Positions 6,940 through 12,645 of a DNA stretch of 12,645 nucleotides are shown in pieces. The DNA is taken from contig JALRDW010000221.1 of assembly GCA_023262065.1 (NCBI GenBank), forward strand, positions 1 through 12,645, read 5' to 3'. Below the pieces are notes generated by a model. That model saw only the letters and a list, made by a program, of their open reading frames with translations. It had not been told where the DNA came from and did no database searches. Both the position numbers and the translations under genes were made by a program. Source of the stretch: Acidimicrobiia bacterium (GTDB taxonomy: Bacteria; Actinomycetota; Acidimicrobiia; IMCC26256). The stretch's first letter is position 1. Every line of letters begins with the position of its first letter.

Positions 6940-7797
6940 ATGGGCGCGATGGATGGACGGACCGTCGTCATCACCGGCGGCAACGCGGGGATCGGCAAGG
7001 AGACCGCAGTGGCCCTCGCCCGCGACGGGGCCCGGGTCATCTTCACCTCGCGGGACGCCGCGCGCGGGGCCGACGCGCTCGCCGAGATCACCGGTCGCAG
7101 TGCGAGCACCGCGGTCGAGGTGATGCCGCTCGACCTCGCCAGCCTCGCATCGATCCGCACCTTCGCCGAGCGGGTGCTCGCCGCGACCGACCGGATCGAC
7201 GTGCTCGTGAACAACGCCGGCCTGCTGCTCCAGCAGCGGACCGAGACCGAGGACGGGTTCGAGACCACCTTCGGGGTCAACCACCTCGGACACTTCCTGC
7301 TCACCGACCTGCTGCGGGACCGCCTCGTGGCCAGCGCACCCGCCCGCGTCGTGGTGGTGGCCTCGAACGCGCACACCTTCGCCCGGACGGGACTCGACTT
7401 CGACGACCTCCAGGCCACCCACCGGTACTCCGCGTTCCCGGTGTACGCCCGCTCGAAGTTGGCGAACATCCTGTTCACCGACGAACTCGCGCGTCGCCTC
7501 GCCGGGACCGGGGTCACCGCGAACTCGCTGCACCCGGGCTACGTCGACAGTCGGTTCGGCCGCGACGGGGACAGCGGTCGTCTGGACTGGTTCTTCGGAC
7601 TCGGCGCGCGTCTCTTCGCGATCCCACCCGAGGCCGGGGCGGCGACGAGCGTGTTCGCGAGCCGGGACGCGAGCCTCGCCGATGTGACGGGCGCGTACCT
7701 CGTGAAGTCGAGGGTGCACCGGGCCAGCGCCCGGGCGAGGGACGCCGACGCAGCCGCCCGGTTGTGGGAGATCAGCGAGCGCCTCGTCAGCGCGTGA
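6940..7797 (+). CDS. SDR family oxidoreductase, retinol dehydrogenase-like
   Basis: This is a Rossmann-fold reductase/dehydrogenase of 285 residues resembling the RDH11-14/WWOX-type branch of SDRs. Cofactor loop TGGNAGIG lies at 12-19. The basic R38 in TSRD after strand 2 suggests NADP. NNAG is at 91-94, VNHLGHF at 113-119 carries N114, ASNAH at 141-145 carries the catalytic S142, and Y169 with K173 (YARSKLAN) completes the active site. LHPGYVDS at 197-204 is typical of this branch, as is the YxxSKLAN form. Bacterial members are usually annotated by similarity; the natural substrate is unknown and need not be a retinoid. ATG 6940 follows a good ribosome site. The last 11 bases overlap the convergent glycosyltransferase gene, and a hairpin spans that overlap. 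Confidence 0.92.
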   Translation: MGAMDGRTVVITGGNAGIGKETAVALARDGARVIFTSRDAARGADALAEITGRSASTAVEVMPLDLASLASIRTFAERVLAATDRIDVLVNNAGLLLQQRTETEDGFETTFGVNHLGHFLLTDLLRDRLVASAPARVVVVASNAHTFARTGLDFDDLQATHRYSAFPVYARSKLANILFTDELARRLAGTGVTANSLHPGYVDSRFGRDGDSGRLDWFFGLGARLFAIPPEAGAATSVFASRDASLADVTGAYLVKSRVHRASARARDADAAARLWEISERLVSA

Positions 7798-9265
7798 CGG
7801 GGTCGACGCGCTCGTAGATCGCGATCCCGTCGATCGACTCGACGAAGCGGTACCGGCGGTCCATCACCCGTTGCAGCTCCGGGAACCGCGAGATCGGGTA
7901 CATCTCGGAGCCCCGGATCGCAGCCGGCGAGGTGTCGAGGACGTACTCGGGCGGGTGGGACGCGAAGTCGGCGAAGAACAGGTCCCACGCGCCCGGCGTG
8001 GCCTCGTCGACGGTGTCGGCCGACGCGGGTCGACCGCCCCAGTGCCCGGTGAGGAAGCCGGTGGTCACGAATCTCGTCGCCGGGCGGGCCCCCGAGGCCC
8101 AGTAGATCTCGGGGATCTGGCCCCACACGAGCACACGGTCGCTGGGCTCGACGCGGTCGACGAGGTACTCGCTCACGCTCTCGTACCGGGGTTCGTCGTC
8201 GAAGGGCCGCACCCAGAACCCGAACGCCGAGAACCCGAGCGCGCCCACCACGGCGACGGCGACGGTCCGGCGCACGGCGACCTCGGATGCGGCGGCGAGC
8301 GACCCGGCGGCGAGCAGCACCATCGGGGGCAGCAGCTGCAGGTAGTAGTGGCCGAAGAAGTGGAAGCCGAAGGCGACCGCGACGCAGGACGATGCGAGCC
8401 AGAGCCACAGGTCGCGCTCCGCGGCCCGACGCTCCCGGTCCCGCCACGCGCCGGGGATCCAGAAGAGGAGCGGGGCCTGGCAGGCCGCGAACGCGGCGGT
8501 CATGAGCGCGAACATCCCGACCACGTACAGCGAGGCCGCGTCCAACCCGACGTAGGAGCCGTTGCCGAGCACGGCCCAGAAGAGGAGGTCACGCGGCCCG
8601 ACGAGCGCGGCGACCACGAGCAGCGGGACCGAGAAGCCGAGCGCCGTGCGCTGCAGCCCCCGCCGACCGCCGCCCCGCGCCGCGAGGTAGGCCACGGGCA
8701 GCAGTGCGGCGGCGCCCGTCTGCTTGGCGAGCGTGGCGAGCGCGATGGCACCGCCCGCAGCCCCGGGCCGGCCCCGGGCCGCGAGCAGGATCCCGGCCGT
8801 CATCGGGAGGAGCATGAAGATCTCGAAGTTCGCGGCCTGCCCGTCCTGCGGGGCGAACATCACGGTGGCACAGACCCAGAGGACCCCGGCCACCCATGCA
8901 GCGCGCTCGCCCCATCGTCGGCGCGCCTCGAGCGCGAGCAGCAGTCCGGTGACCGCCACGACCACGGTCGCGACCAGCCGCACCGACCACAGCGCCGTCG
9001 TCCCGAACGCGCGGAAGGTGACCGCGTACAGGTACGGCACCAGGGGCGGCTTGCGGTCGGTGGTGTCCTCGTACAGGCGGCCACCCTCGTTGATGACCTC
9101 GGCCTGCGTCCCGAGGTACGACTCGTCGGAGTTGAACACCGGCACGACCCACCCCGGCGCGCGCAGCACCCCGGCGAGCGCGAGCAGCACGACGAACAGT
9201 GCGAGCGTCGGCCGGGTGACGGCATGCCGCCGGTCGGGCGCAGGGGCGAGGATCTCGGTGGTCAC
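7787..9265 (-). CDS. GT-C membrane glycosyltransferase, PMT_2/GT39-like
   Basis: This is an integral membrane glycosyltransferase, 492 residues from GTG 9265, expected to move a sugar from a polyprenyl-phosphate donor onto a lipid, glycan or protein outside the membrane. The first helix (about 20-38) is followed by the acidic DE pair D47-E48 in FNSDESYLG, the GT-C catalytic signature, and by DRKPPLVPYLYA (70-81), typical of PMT_2 proteins. About ten hydrophobic segments follow to residue 350, including FGHYYLQLLPPMVLLAAG. A soluble C-terminal portion (about 352-492, with WGQIPEIYWASG) faces the outside, as in other members. The frame is open farther upstream, to 9727, but that would run into the divergent gene at 9393 and adds arginine-rich sequence without helices, so GTG 9265 is preferred. 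No good ribosome site is present. Donor and acceptor are unknown. Confidence 0.88.
   Translation of the reverse strand: MTTEILAPAPDRRHAVTRPTLALFVVLLALAGVLRAPGWVVPVFNSDESYLGTQAEVINEGGRLYEDTTDRKPPLVPYLYAVTFRAFGTTALWSVRLVATVVVAVTGLLLALEARRRWGERAAWVAGVLWVCATVMFAPQDGQAANFEIFMLLPMTAGILLAARGRPGAAGGAIALATLAKQTGAAALLPVAYLAARGGGRRGLQRTALGFSVPLLVVAALVGPRDLLFWAVLGNGSYVGLDAASLYVVGMFALMTAAFAACQAPLLFWIPGAWRDRERRAAERDLWLWLASSCVAVAFGFHFFGHYYLQLLPPMVLLAAGSLAAASEVAVRRTVAVAVVGALGFSAFGFWVRPFDDEPRYESVSEYLVDRVEPSDRVLVWGQIPEIYWASGARPATRFVTTGFLTGHWGGRPASADTVDEATPGAWDLFFADFASHPPEYVLDTSPAAIRGSEMYPISRFPELQRVMDRRYRFVESIDGIAIYERVDPVTR
7789..7812. terminator. Hairpin across the convergent gene overlap
   Basis: AGCGCGT (7789-7795) pairs with ACGCGCT (7806-7812). 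Inside, GAC (7796-7798) can pair with GTC (7802-7804), leaving one bulged base. The structure contains the SDR stop codon and part of the glycosyltransferase stop, so it could terminate both convergent transcripts. There is no T-run. Confidence 0.5.
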
Positions 9266-9392
9266 GGTCGAATCCCGGAGCGAGGGCGGTGGCGACGAGC
9301 GTGGCCACCGCAGCCATTCTGCCGCACCCGGACCGGGCGCGCGCGGGCGGCGCCATGCCGCCGCACCCGCGCGGTGGCATGATCGGCGGCGC
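9266..9392. promoter_or_regulatory. Divergent promoter region, glycosyltransferase / phosphatase-like gene
   Basis: This 127-bp gap feeds two outward genes. On the plus strand CATGAT (9378-9383), preceded by TGG as in an extended -10, lies 9 bases before ATG 9393, giving a nearly leaderless transcript with no ribosome site. On the minus strand CAGAAT (9321-9316) could start the glycosyltransferase transcript about 44 bases ahead of GTG 9265. An imperfect duplication with 39-bp offset is present: GCCGCACCCG at 9321 and 9360, and GGCGGCGC at 9346 and 9385. Confidence 0.35.
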
Positions 9393-11705
9393 ATGCCGAG
9401 CCCGTTCCGGACCCCGAACCGCATCCTGTGCCGCATCGGGGCGTTCGGGCTCGCCGCTTCCGCCCTCGTCGCGCCGATCGCGCAGGTCGCGCCGGCCGGG
9501 GCCGAACCGACACCGACCCCCCGACGGGTCCTGCTCCTGGCCCTGCCGACCGTGACCTGGGCCGACGTGCGCGACCAGCGGCTGCCGAGCCTCGAGGCAC
9601 TGCTCGGTACGTCGGGCATCGCCAACCTCATGCTGCGCACCACCCAGCGCACGACCGACGCGGGCGACGGGTACGCGACCATCGGCGCGGGCACCCGCAC
9701 ATCCGGGGGCGGGCCCGACGACGGCACCGTGCTGCAGACCGGCGAGCCGTTCGGCGGTGAGGACGGAGCGGTCCTCTACGAACGCCGGACCGGGGCACCG
9801 CTCGATGCCCGCATGGGCGCGATCGGGTTCCCCGCGCTCGTCACCGCGAACGAGGCACTCCTCTTCGACTCCGTCCCGGGACTGCTCGGTTCGACGTTGC
9901 GCGACGCCGGATGGGGCCGCGCCGCCATCGCGAACGCGGACCGGGGCGAGGGCGAACTCGGCGTCGAGTACCACCGGGAGGCCGCACTCGTCGTCGCCGA
10001 CCGGGCCGGCCGGGTCCCCGCCGGGACCGTGTCGGCCCGGATCCTCGCCACGACCCCCGAGGCGCCTTACGGACGCACCCTCGATCGCGCCGCGACCCTG
10101 CGCGCGTTCGACCGGGTCTGGGCCGACGGGCGGGTCGTGCTCGTCGAGGGTTCCGACCTCGCCCGGGCCGACGCGTACCGCAAGGTCGTCACGGCCGACC
10201 AGCGGGAACGCCAACGGCGCGCGGCACTGCGACGCACCGATCGCCTCATGGGGCAGGTGCTCGAGCGCACCGACCCCGCTCGCGACCTCGTGGTCGTGTT
10301 CGGGGCGTTCCAGCCCTCGTACGCGAAGAACCTCGGGATCTTCGCGATCCACGGACCGGGGATCGAGCGCGGCCTCGTCGAGAGCTCGACCACCCGCCGG
10401 GCCGGCTACGTGGCGCTGCAGGACATCGCGCCGACCGTGCTCGACCACCTCGCCATCGAGGCCCCGACCGAGATGGAGGGACGCCCGGTCGATCGCACGG
10501 GGCGCCGCGGCGAGTTCGCCCAGCAGGTCGACCGACTCGCCCGCGAGAACCGGGCATCGATGTTCCGGGACGACACGATCGGGACCGCGATGGTCGTGCT
10601 GGCCGCGACCGTCGTCGTCGTCACGCTCGCCGGCGTCGCCGTGCTCCTCGTGCCCGCCTTCGCCCGCTTCCGTCGCGTGCACGCATGGCTGTGCCTCTCC
10701 GTGCTCGGGCTGATCGCGGCCACGTTCCTCACCGAGCCCTTCCCGTTCCCGGCGTGGGGGGCCGGCCCCTACTGGATCGCGGTGATCGGGTCCGCACTCG
10801 CGTTCGGTGCGGTCGCCCTCGCCTGCCGCCGGGTCGACTGGATGCTCCCCGTCATGGTCGCGACGGGCGCGATCGTCGTGCTGCACGGTGCCGACGTGCT
10901 CGCCGGTGCGCACCTGCAGTTCGCCACGGTGTTCGGGTACTCGCCCACGGTCGGGGTCCGGGTCGCGGGCATCGGCAATCCGGCATCGGCCCAACTGAGC
11001 GCGTCGGCGCTCATCCTCTCGACGCTGCTGGTCGCCCGCATCGGCGCACGACGCGGCGTGCCGATCGCCGCCGTCCTCCTCGGGACGGTGCTCGTGGTCG
11101 TCGCGGCGCCGCCGTGGGGGCAGGACTTCGGCGGTGCGATCTCGAACGCGCCCGCCTTCGGCGTGTTCCTGTGGCTCGCGGCCGGCCGCCGCATCACCCG
11201 CCGCACGGTGCTCTGGTTCGCGACCGCGCTCGTCGCCGCCGGACTGCTCGTGGGACTCCTCGACCTCCTGCGCCCGCGCGCCTCCCGGACCCACGTCGGA
11301 CGGTTCTTCGAGAAGATCGGCGACGAGGGCTTCGTCGGGTTCTGGACGGTGATCGTCCGGAAGGCCGGCCTCATGATCCAGACCTTCGCGGTGCCGACCT
11401 GGGTCCTCGCGACGGTGGCCCTCCTGGCCATCCTCGCCTACCTCGGGTGGGGCACCCCGTGGCTGCGCCGTCTGGCCGAGGCGGTCCCGACGCTCCGGGC
11501 CGGGGGCATCGCCTTCGCCGTCATGGCCGTGCTCGGGATGCTGCTCAACGATTCCGGCATCACCGTGCCCGGCATGATGCTGGCGGTCATGGTCCCGTCC
11601 CTCCTGGCGCTCACGACCCTCCAACCCGCTGCCGAGCCGGGGCGCTCCGGGGCGGCCGGCCCGGGGAGCACGGCCGCCGAGGCGACGGCGTCCGGCACCG
11701 CCTGA
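9393..11705 (+). CDS. Degenerate alkaline-phosphatase-like domain fused to polytopic membrane domain
   Basis: I cannot name this 770-residue protein. A signal sequence or anchor (about 12-34, ending APAGAEP) leads into an extracytoplasmic region, 45-370. Its ends resemble the alkaline phosphatase/sulfatase fold: VLLLALPTVTWADV (47-60) with PSLEAL, then GDGYATIGAGTRT (91-103), and later FAIHGPGIERG and LQDIAPTVLDHL (342-353) with GRPV. The metal-binding residues look lost: the usual Ser-Asp-His-Gly is replaced near FGAFQPS (303-309). About eleven hydrophobic helices follow from 398 to 742. Conserved-looking loops are GYSPTVGVRVAGIGNP (515-530), PPWGQDFGG (573-581), THVGRFFEKIGDEGF (633-647), VRKAGLM (655-661) and LLNDSGITVPG (717-727). 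The tail (745-770) is Ala/Gly/Thr-rich. Known AP-fold envelope enzymes put the membrane part first; here the order is reversed. A role in envelope polymer handling is inference from the fold and the glycosyltransferase neighbour. Confidence 0.8.
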   Translation: MPSPFRTPNRILCRIGAFGLAASALVAPIAQVAPAGAEPTPTPRRVLLLALPTVTWADVRDQRLPSLEALLGTSGIANLMLRTTQRTTDAGDGYATIGAGTRTSGGGPDDGTVLQTGEPFGGEDGAVLYERRTGAPLDARMGAIGFPALVTANEALLFDSVPGLLGSTLRDAGWGRAAIANADRGEGELGVEYHREAALVVADRAGRVPAGTVSARILATTPEAPYGRTLDRAATLRAFDRVWADGRVVLVEGSDLARADAYRKVVTADQRERQRRAALRRTDRLMGQVLERTDPARDLVVVFGAFQPSYAKNLGIFAIHGPGIERGLVESSTTRRAGYVALQDIAPTVLDHLAIEAPTEMEGRPVDRTGRRGEFAQQVDRLARENRASMFRDDTIGTAMVVLAATVVVVTLAGVAVLLVPAFARFRRVHAWLCLSVLGLIAATFLTEPFPFPAWGAGPYWIAVIGSALAFGAVALACRRVDWMLPVMVATGAIVVLHGADVLAGAHLQFATVFGYSPTVGVRVAGIGNPASAQLSASALILSTLLVARIGARRGVPIAAVLLGTVLVVVAAPPWGQDFGGAISNAPAFGVFLWLAAGRRITRRTVLWFATALVAAGLLVGLLDLLRPRASRTHVGRFFEKIGDEGFVGFWTVIVRKAGLMIQTFAVPTWVLATVALLAILAYLGWGTPWLRRLAEAVPTLRAGGIAFAVMAVLGMLLNDSGITVPGMMLAVMVPSLLALTTLQPAAEPGRSGAAGPGSTAAEATASGTA

Positions 11706-11791
11706 CCCGCCGCCATCCGGACCCGGCGTCCGCTCCGTAGACCCTGCGCCGAGGCCCAGAGCGGGCCCACGGGCGACAGGACGGAACGGGC

Positions 11792-12190
11792 ATGGCTGCA
11801 GGCGCACTCCGACGCGACGACGCCAGCGAACGCGATCTCATCGCGACCTACCTCGACGAGATCGGTCGCGTCGCGCTCCTCACCAAGGACGACGAGGCCC
11901 GCCTCGCGCAGACCATCGAGGAGGGACGCGCCGCGCAGGCCGAACTCGATGGCGGAGCCGTCGGGGCGCGGGCGACGAAGTTGCGCCGTGCCGTGCGCGA
12001 CGGTGAGCGTGCCCGTGACCAGTTCGTCGAGGCGAACCTCCGACTCGTGGTCTCGGTCGCCCGCCGGTACCAGCACCACGGCCTGTCGCTCCTCGACCTC
12101 GTGCAGGAGGGCAACCTCGGACTCATCCGTGCGGTCGAGAAGTTCGACGCGGGTGCGCCGCCGCCCACCCCCGCGCCATGCAGCACGTAG
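11792..12190 (+). CDS. RNA polymerase sigma-70 factor, truncated after region 2.2
   Basis: This begins as a primary-like (group 1/2) sigma factor that would direct core RNA polymerase to promoters. Residues 14-45 form region 1.2 ([19 protein letters not shown]), and 73-118 form regions 2.1-2.2 ([34 protein letters not shown]). Region 1.1 is absent, which suits a group 2 factor. After D119 (codon 12146-12148), where an aromatic residue and the sequence for regions 2.3-4 are expected, the frame reads 13 unrelated residues ([13 protein letters not shown]) and stops. Everything that binds the -10 and -35 boxes is missing, so this product could not act as a promoter-recognition factor. The upstream gap of 86 bases holds a weak AGGACGG before ATG 11792. 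The break coincides exactly with the start of an inverted efflux-pump fragment, pointing to a join rather than a natural end. Confidence 0.9.
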   Translation: MAAGALRRDDASERDLIATYLDEIGRVALLTKDDEARLAQTIEEGRAAQAELDGGAVGARATKLRRAVRDGERARDQFVEANLRLVVSVARRYQHHGLSLLDLVQEGNLGLIRAVEKFDAGAPPPTPAPCST

Positions 12191-12471
12191 GTCGAGGGTT
12201 CCTCGGCGGTGTCGTTGATGGCCGCTACGTCGCGTAACAGCACGGGCCGGGTTTCGTGGACGCCGACCACCACGTTGCCGACGTCGGCGGCGTCGCGGAG
12301 GAATGTACCGGTCTCGAGCAGGACCTCGGTGTTGGCGAACGGCCGGGATCCCGCCTGCAGCTTCCGGTTGGCCCCCCGCAAGGCGGCGATCAGTTGCGCG
12401 GGGTCGAGCTGGCGTGAGGCGAGGGCGGCTGGATCAAGTTGCACGCGGACGGCGCGCCGCGTGCCGCCCAC
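12149..12471 (-). pseudogene. Internal fragment of a HAE-1 (AcrB-like) RND efflux transporter
   Basis: Read leftward from 12471, about 108 codons translate to a periplasmic porter-domain piece of an RND pump: VGGTRRAVRVQLDPAALASR, LIAALRGANRKLQAG, NTEVLLETGTFLRDAADVGN, VVVGVHETRPVLLRDVAAI and [13 protein letters not shown]. In AcrB-type proteins of about 1,050 residues this corresponds very roughly to positions 190-300, so both ends are missing. It has no start or stop of its own and is bounded by sequence that changes identity abruptly at both ends (12148/12149 and about 12472). Codons such as CTT, GAT, TCA and TTG occur here more than in neighbouring genes. HAE-1 pumps work with an outer membrane and are unusual in Gram-positive actinobacteria, which favours an origin in another genome. 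Confidence 0.8.
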
Positions 12472-12554
12472 GCGATCGCGACGACGACCACGAGCGCGTT
12501 GCCCACGTACGCGACCCGGGCGGCGAGGAGGATCCGATTCAGAGGATGCATCAT
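12390..12554 (-). pseudogene. Start of an unrecognised small membrane protein, cut at a junction
   Basis: ATG ATG at 12554-12549 follows a good ribosome site (GGGAGAG, 5 bases upstream) and opens a 54-codon frame. Its first 28 residues look real: MMHPLNRILLAARVAYVGNA, then LVVVVAIA, one membrane helix near the N-terminus. From about residue 29 it runs out of frame into the RND fragment and ends at a chance stop, so the native gene is lost beyond about 12472. The start overlaps the stop of the preceding leftward frame as ATGA, a normal operon arrangement. I do not recognise the family. Confidence 0.45.
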
Positions 12555-12645
12555 GGGGTCTCTCCCGGCGCAGGCGCGGCCGGTGCGGTGAGTGCGGCCG
12601 CACTATCCACCGGCGCCGCTGCGCTGTCGGTCATCGTCGTCGGAG
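12551..12645 (-). CDS. C-terminal end of an unrecognised protein, open at the right edge
   Basis: A leftward frame open to the window edge ends PVDSAAALTAPAAPAPGETP with TGA at 12553-12551. The Ala/Pro-rich tail resembles a disordered C-terminus, for example of a periplasmic adaptor, but nothing specific identifies it. It contains an ATG at 12634, so a 27-residue peptide is possible, but a longer gene entering from the right is more likely. The 4-bp ATGA overlap with the next start is the main support for this frame being real. Confidence 0.4.
   Translation of the reverse strand, partial: PTTMTDSAAAPVDSAAALTAPAAPAPGETP

Noticed and set aside
7787..9727. A longer glycosyltransferase start, adding up to 154 residues upstream of GTG 9265
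   Set aside because: It would overlap the divergent gene at 9393, and the added sequence is Arg/Pro-rich with no signal or membrane helix. The PMT_2 pattern begins normally after GTG 9265.
8589..11807. A leftward frame of over 1,000 codons opposite the membrane proteins, and similar long frames at 249-1475, 2443-4041, 3852-5114 and 7871-9382
   Set aside because: They are mirror frames of genes with clear family motifs. Their translations are rich in Arg, Gly, His, Asp and Pro without domains, as expected when stop codons are rare at this GC content.
11792..12190. A genuine short sigma-like regulator or anti-sigma decoy ending at 12190
   Set aside because: The switch from conserved region 2.2 to unrelated Pro-rich codons coincides exactly with the start of an inverted foreign coding fragment, so truncation by a join explains it better.
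11848..12603. A single 251-codon leftward frame that could be read as one gene containing the RND-like piece
   Set aside because: Only about 12149-12471 resembles a protein family. The right part is Arg-rich in the wrong frame for the coherent sequence, and the left part is antisense to the sigma gene.
12149..12645. Mobile element or integron-like insertion into the sigma gene
   Set aside because: No transposase, integrase, terminal inverted repeats, target-site duplication or attachment-like sequence is visible at either junction.
1..12645. tRNA, rRNA, CRISPR array, riboswitch or toxin-antitoxin pair
   Set aside because: I found no cloverleaf-like stretch, regularly spaced repeats, recognisable riboswitch core or small paired genes; intergenic gaps are all under 200 bases except the scrambled right end.

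Overview
The window is about 12.6 kb of very GC-rich DNA (third codon positions almost all G or C). GTG starts are common, several genes lack a Shine-Dalgarno site, and compact -10-like boxes sit just upstream of start codons. This points to a high-GC actinobacterium. A deep lineage such as the Acidimicrobiia is my best guess, from overall gene style only; no marker gene in the window settles it.

Layout from left to right. (1) A leftward two-gene unit at 1-2461: a class Ib aspartate/prephenate-type aminotransferase followed, with a 4-bp ATGA overlap, by serA (D-3-phosphoglycerate dehydrogenase, cut by the left edge). (2) Divergent from it, a D,D-carboxypeptidase of the S11 family with an unusual C-terminal anchor (2561-3907). 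(3) Convergent with that, a DEAD-box RNA helicase (3918-5081); the two stop codons share a perfect hairpin. (4) A leftward short-chain dehydrogenase (5281-6084), ending in a strong hairpin. (5) A rightward pair: an endonuclease/exonuclease/phosphatase-fold hydrolase (6181-6906) and a retinol-dehydrogenase-like SDR (6940-7797). (6) A leftward GT-C/PMT_2 membrane glycosyltransferase (7787-9265), overlapping the SDR tail to tail with another hairpin at the overlap. (7) Divergent from it, a 770-residue protein with a degenerate alkaline-phosphatase-like N-terminal domain and a large polytopic C-terminal domain (9393-11705). This is the best candidate for something undescribed. (8) The first 119 codons of a sigma-70 factor (11792-12148).

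The right end, about 12149-12645, is a mosaic. The sigma gene stops mid region 2 and is joined to an inverted, promoter-less and end-less slice of a HAE-1-type RND efflux transporter (about 12149-12471). That slice is joined out of frame to the junction of two further leftward genes (12551-12645 and the 12554 start). A chimeric assembly join is the simplest explanation; a real rearrangement is the alternative.

Most of the window is ordinary housekeeping (serine and aspartate-family metabolism, peptidoglycan trimming, RNA remodelling, redox enzymes). The divergent pair at 7787-11705 (glycosyltransferase and phosphatase-like membrane protein) suggests cell-envelope glycan work. I saw no tRNA, rRNA, CRISPR array, insertion sequence or phage gene.
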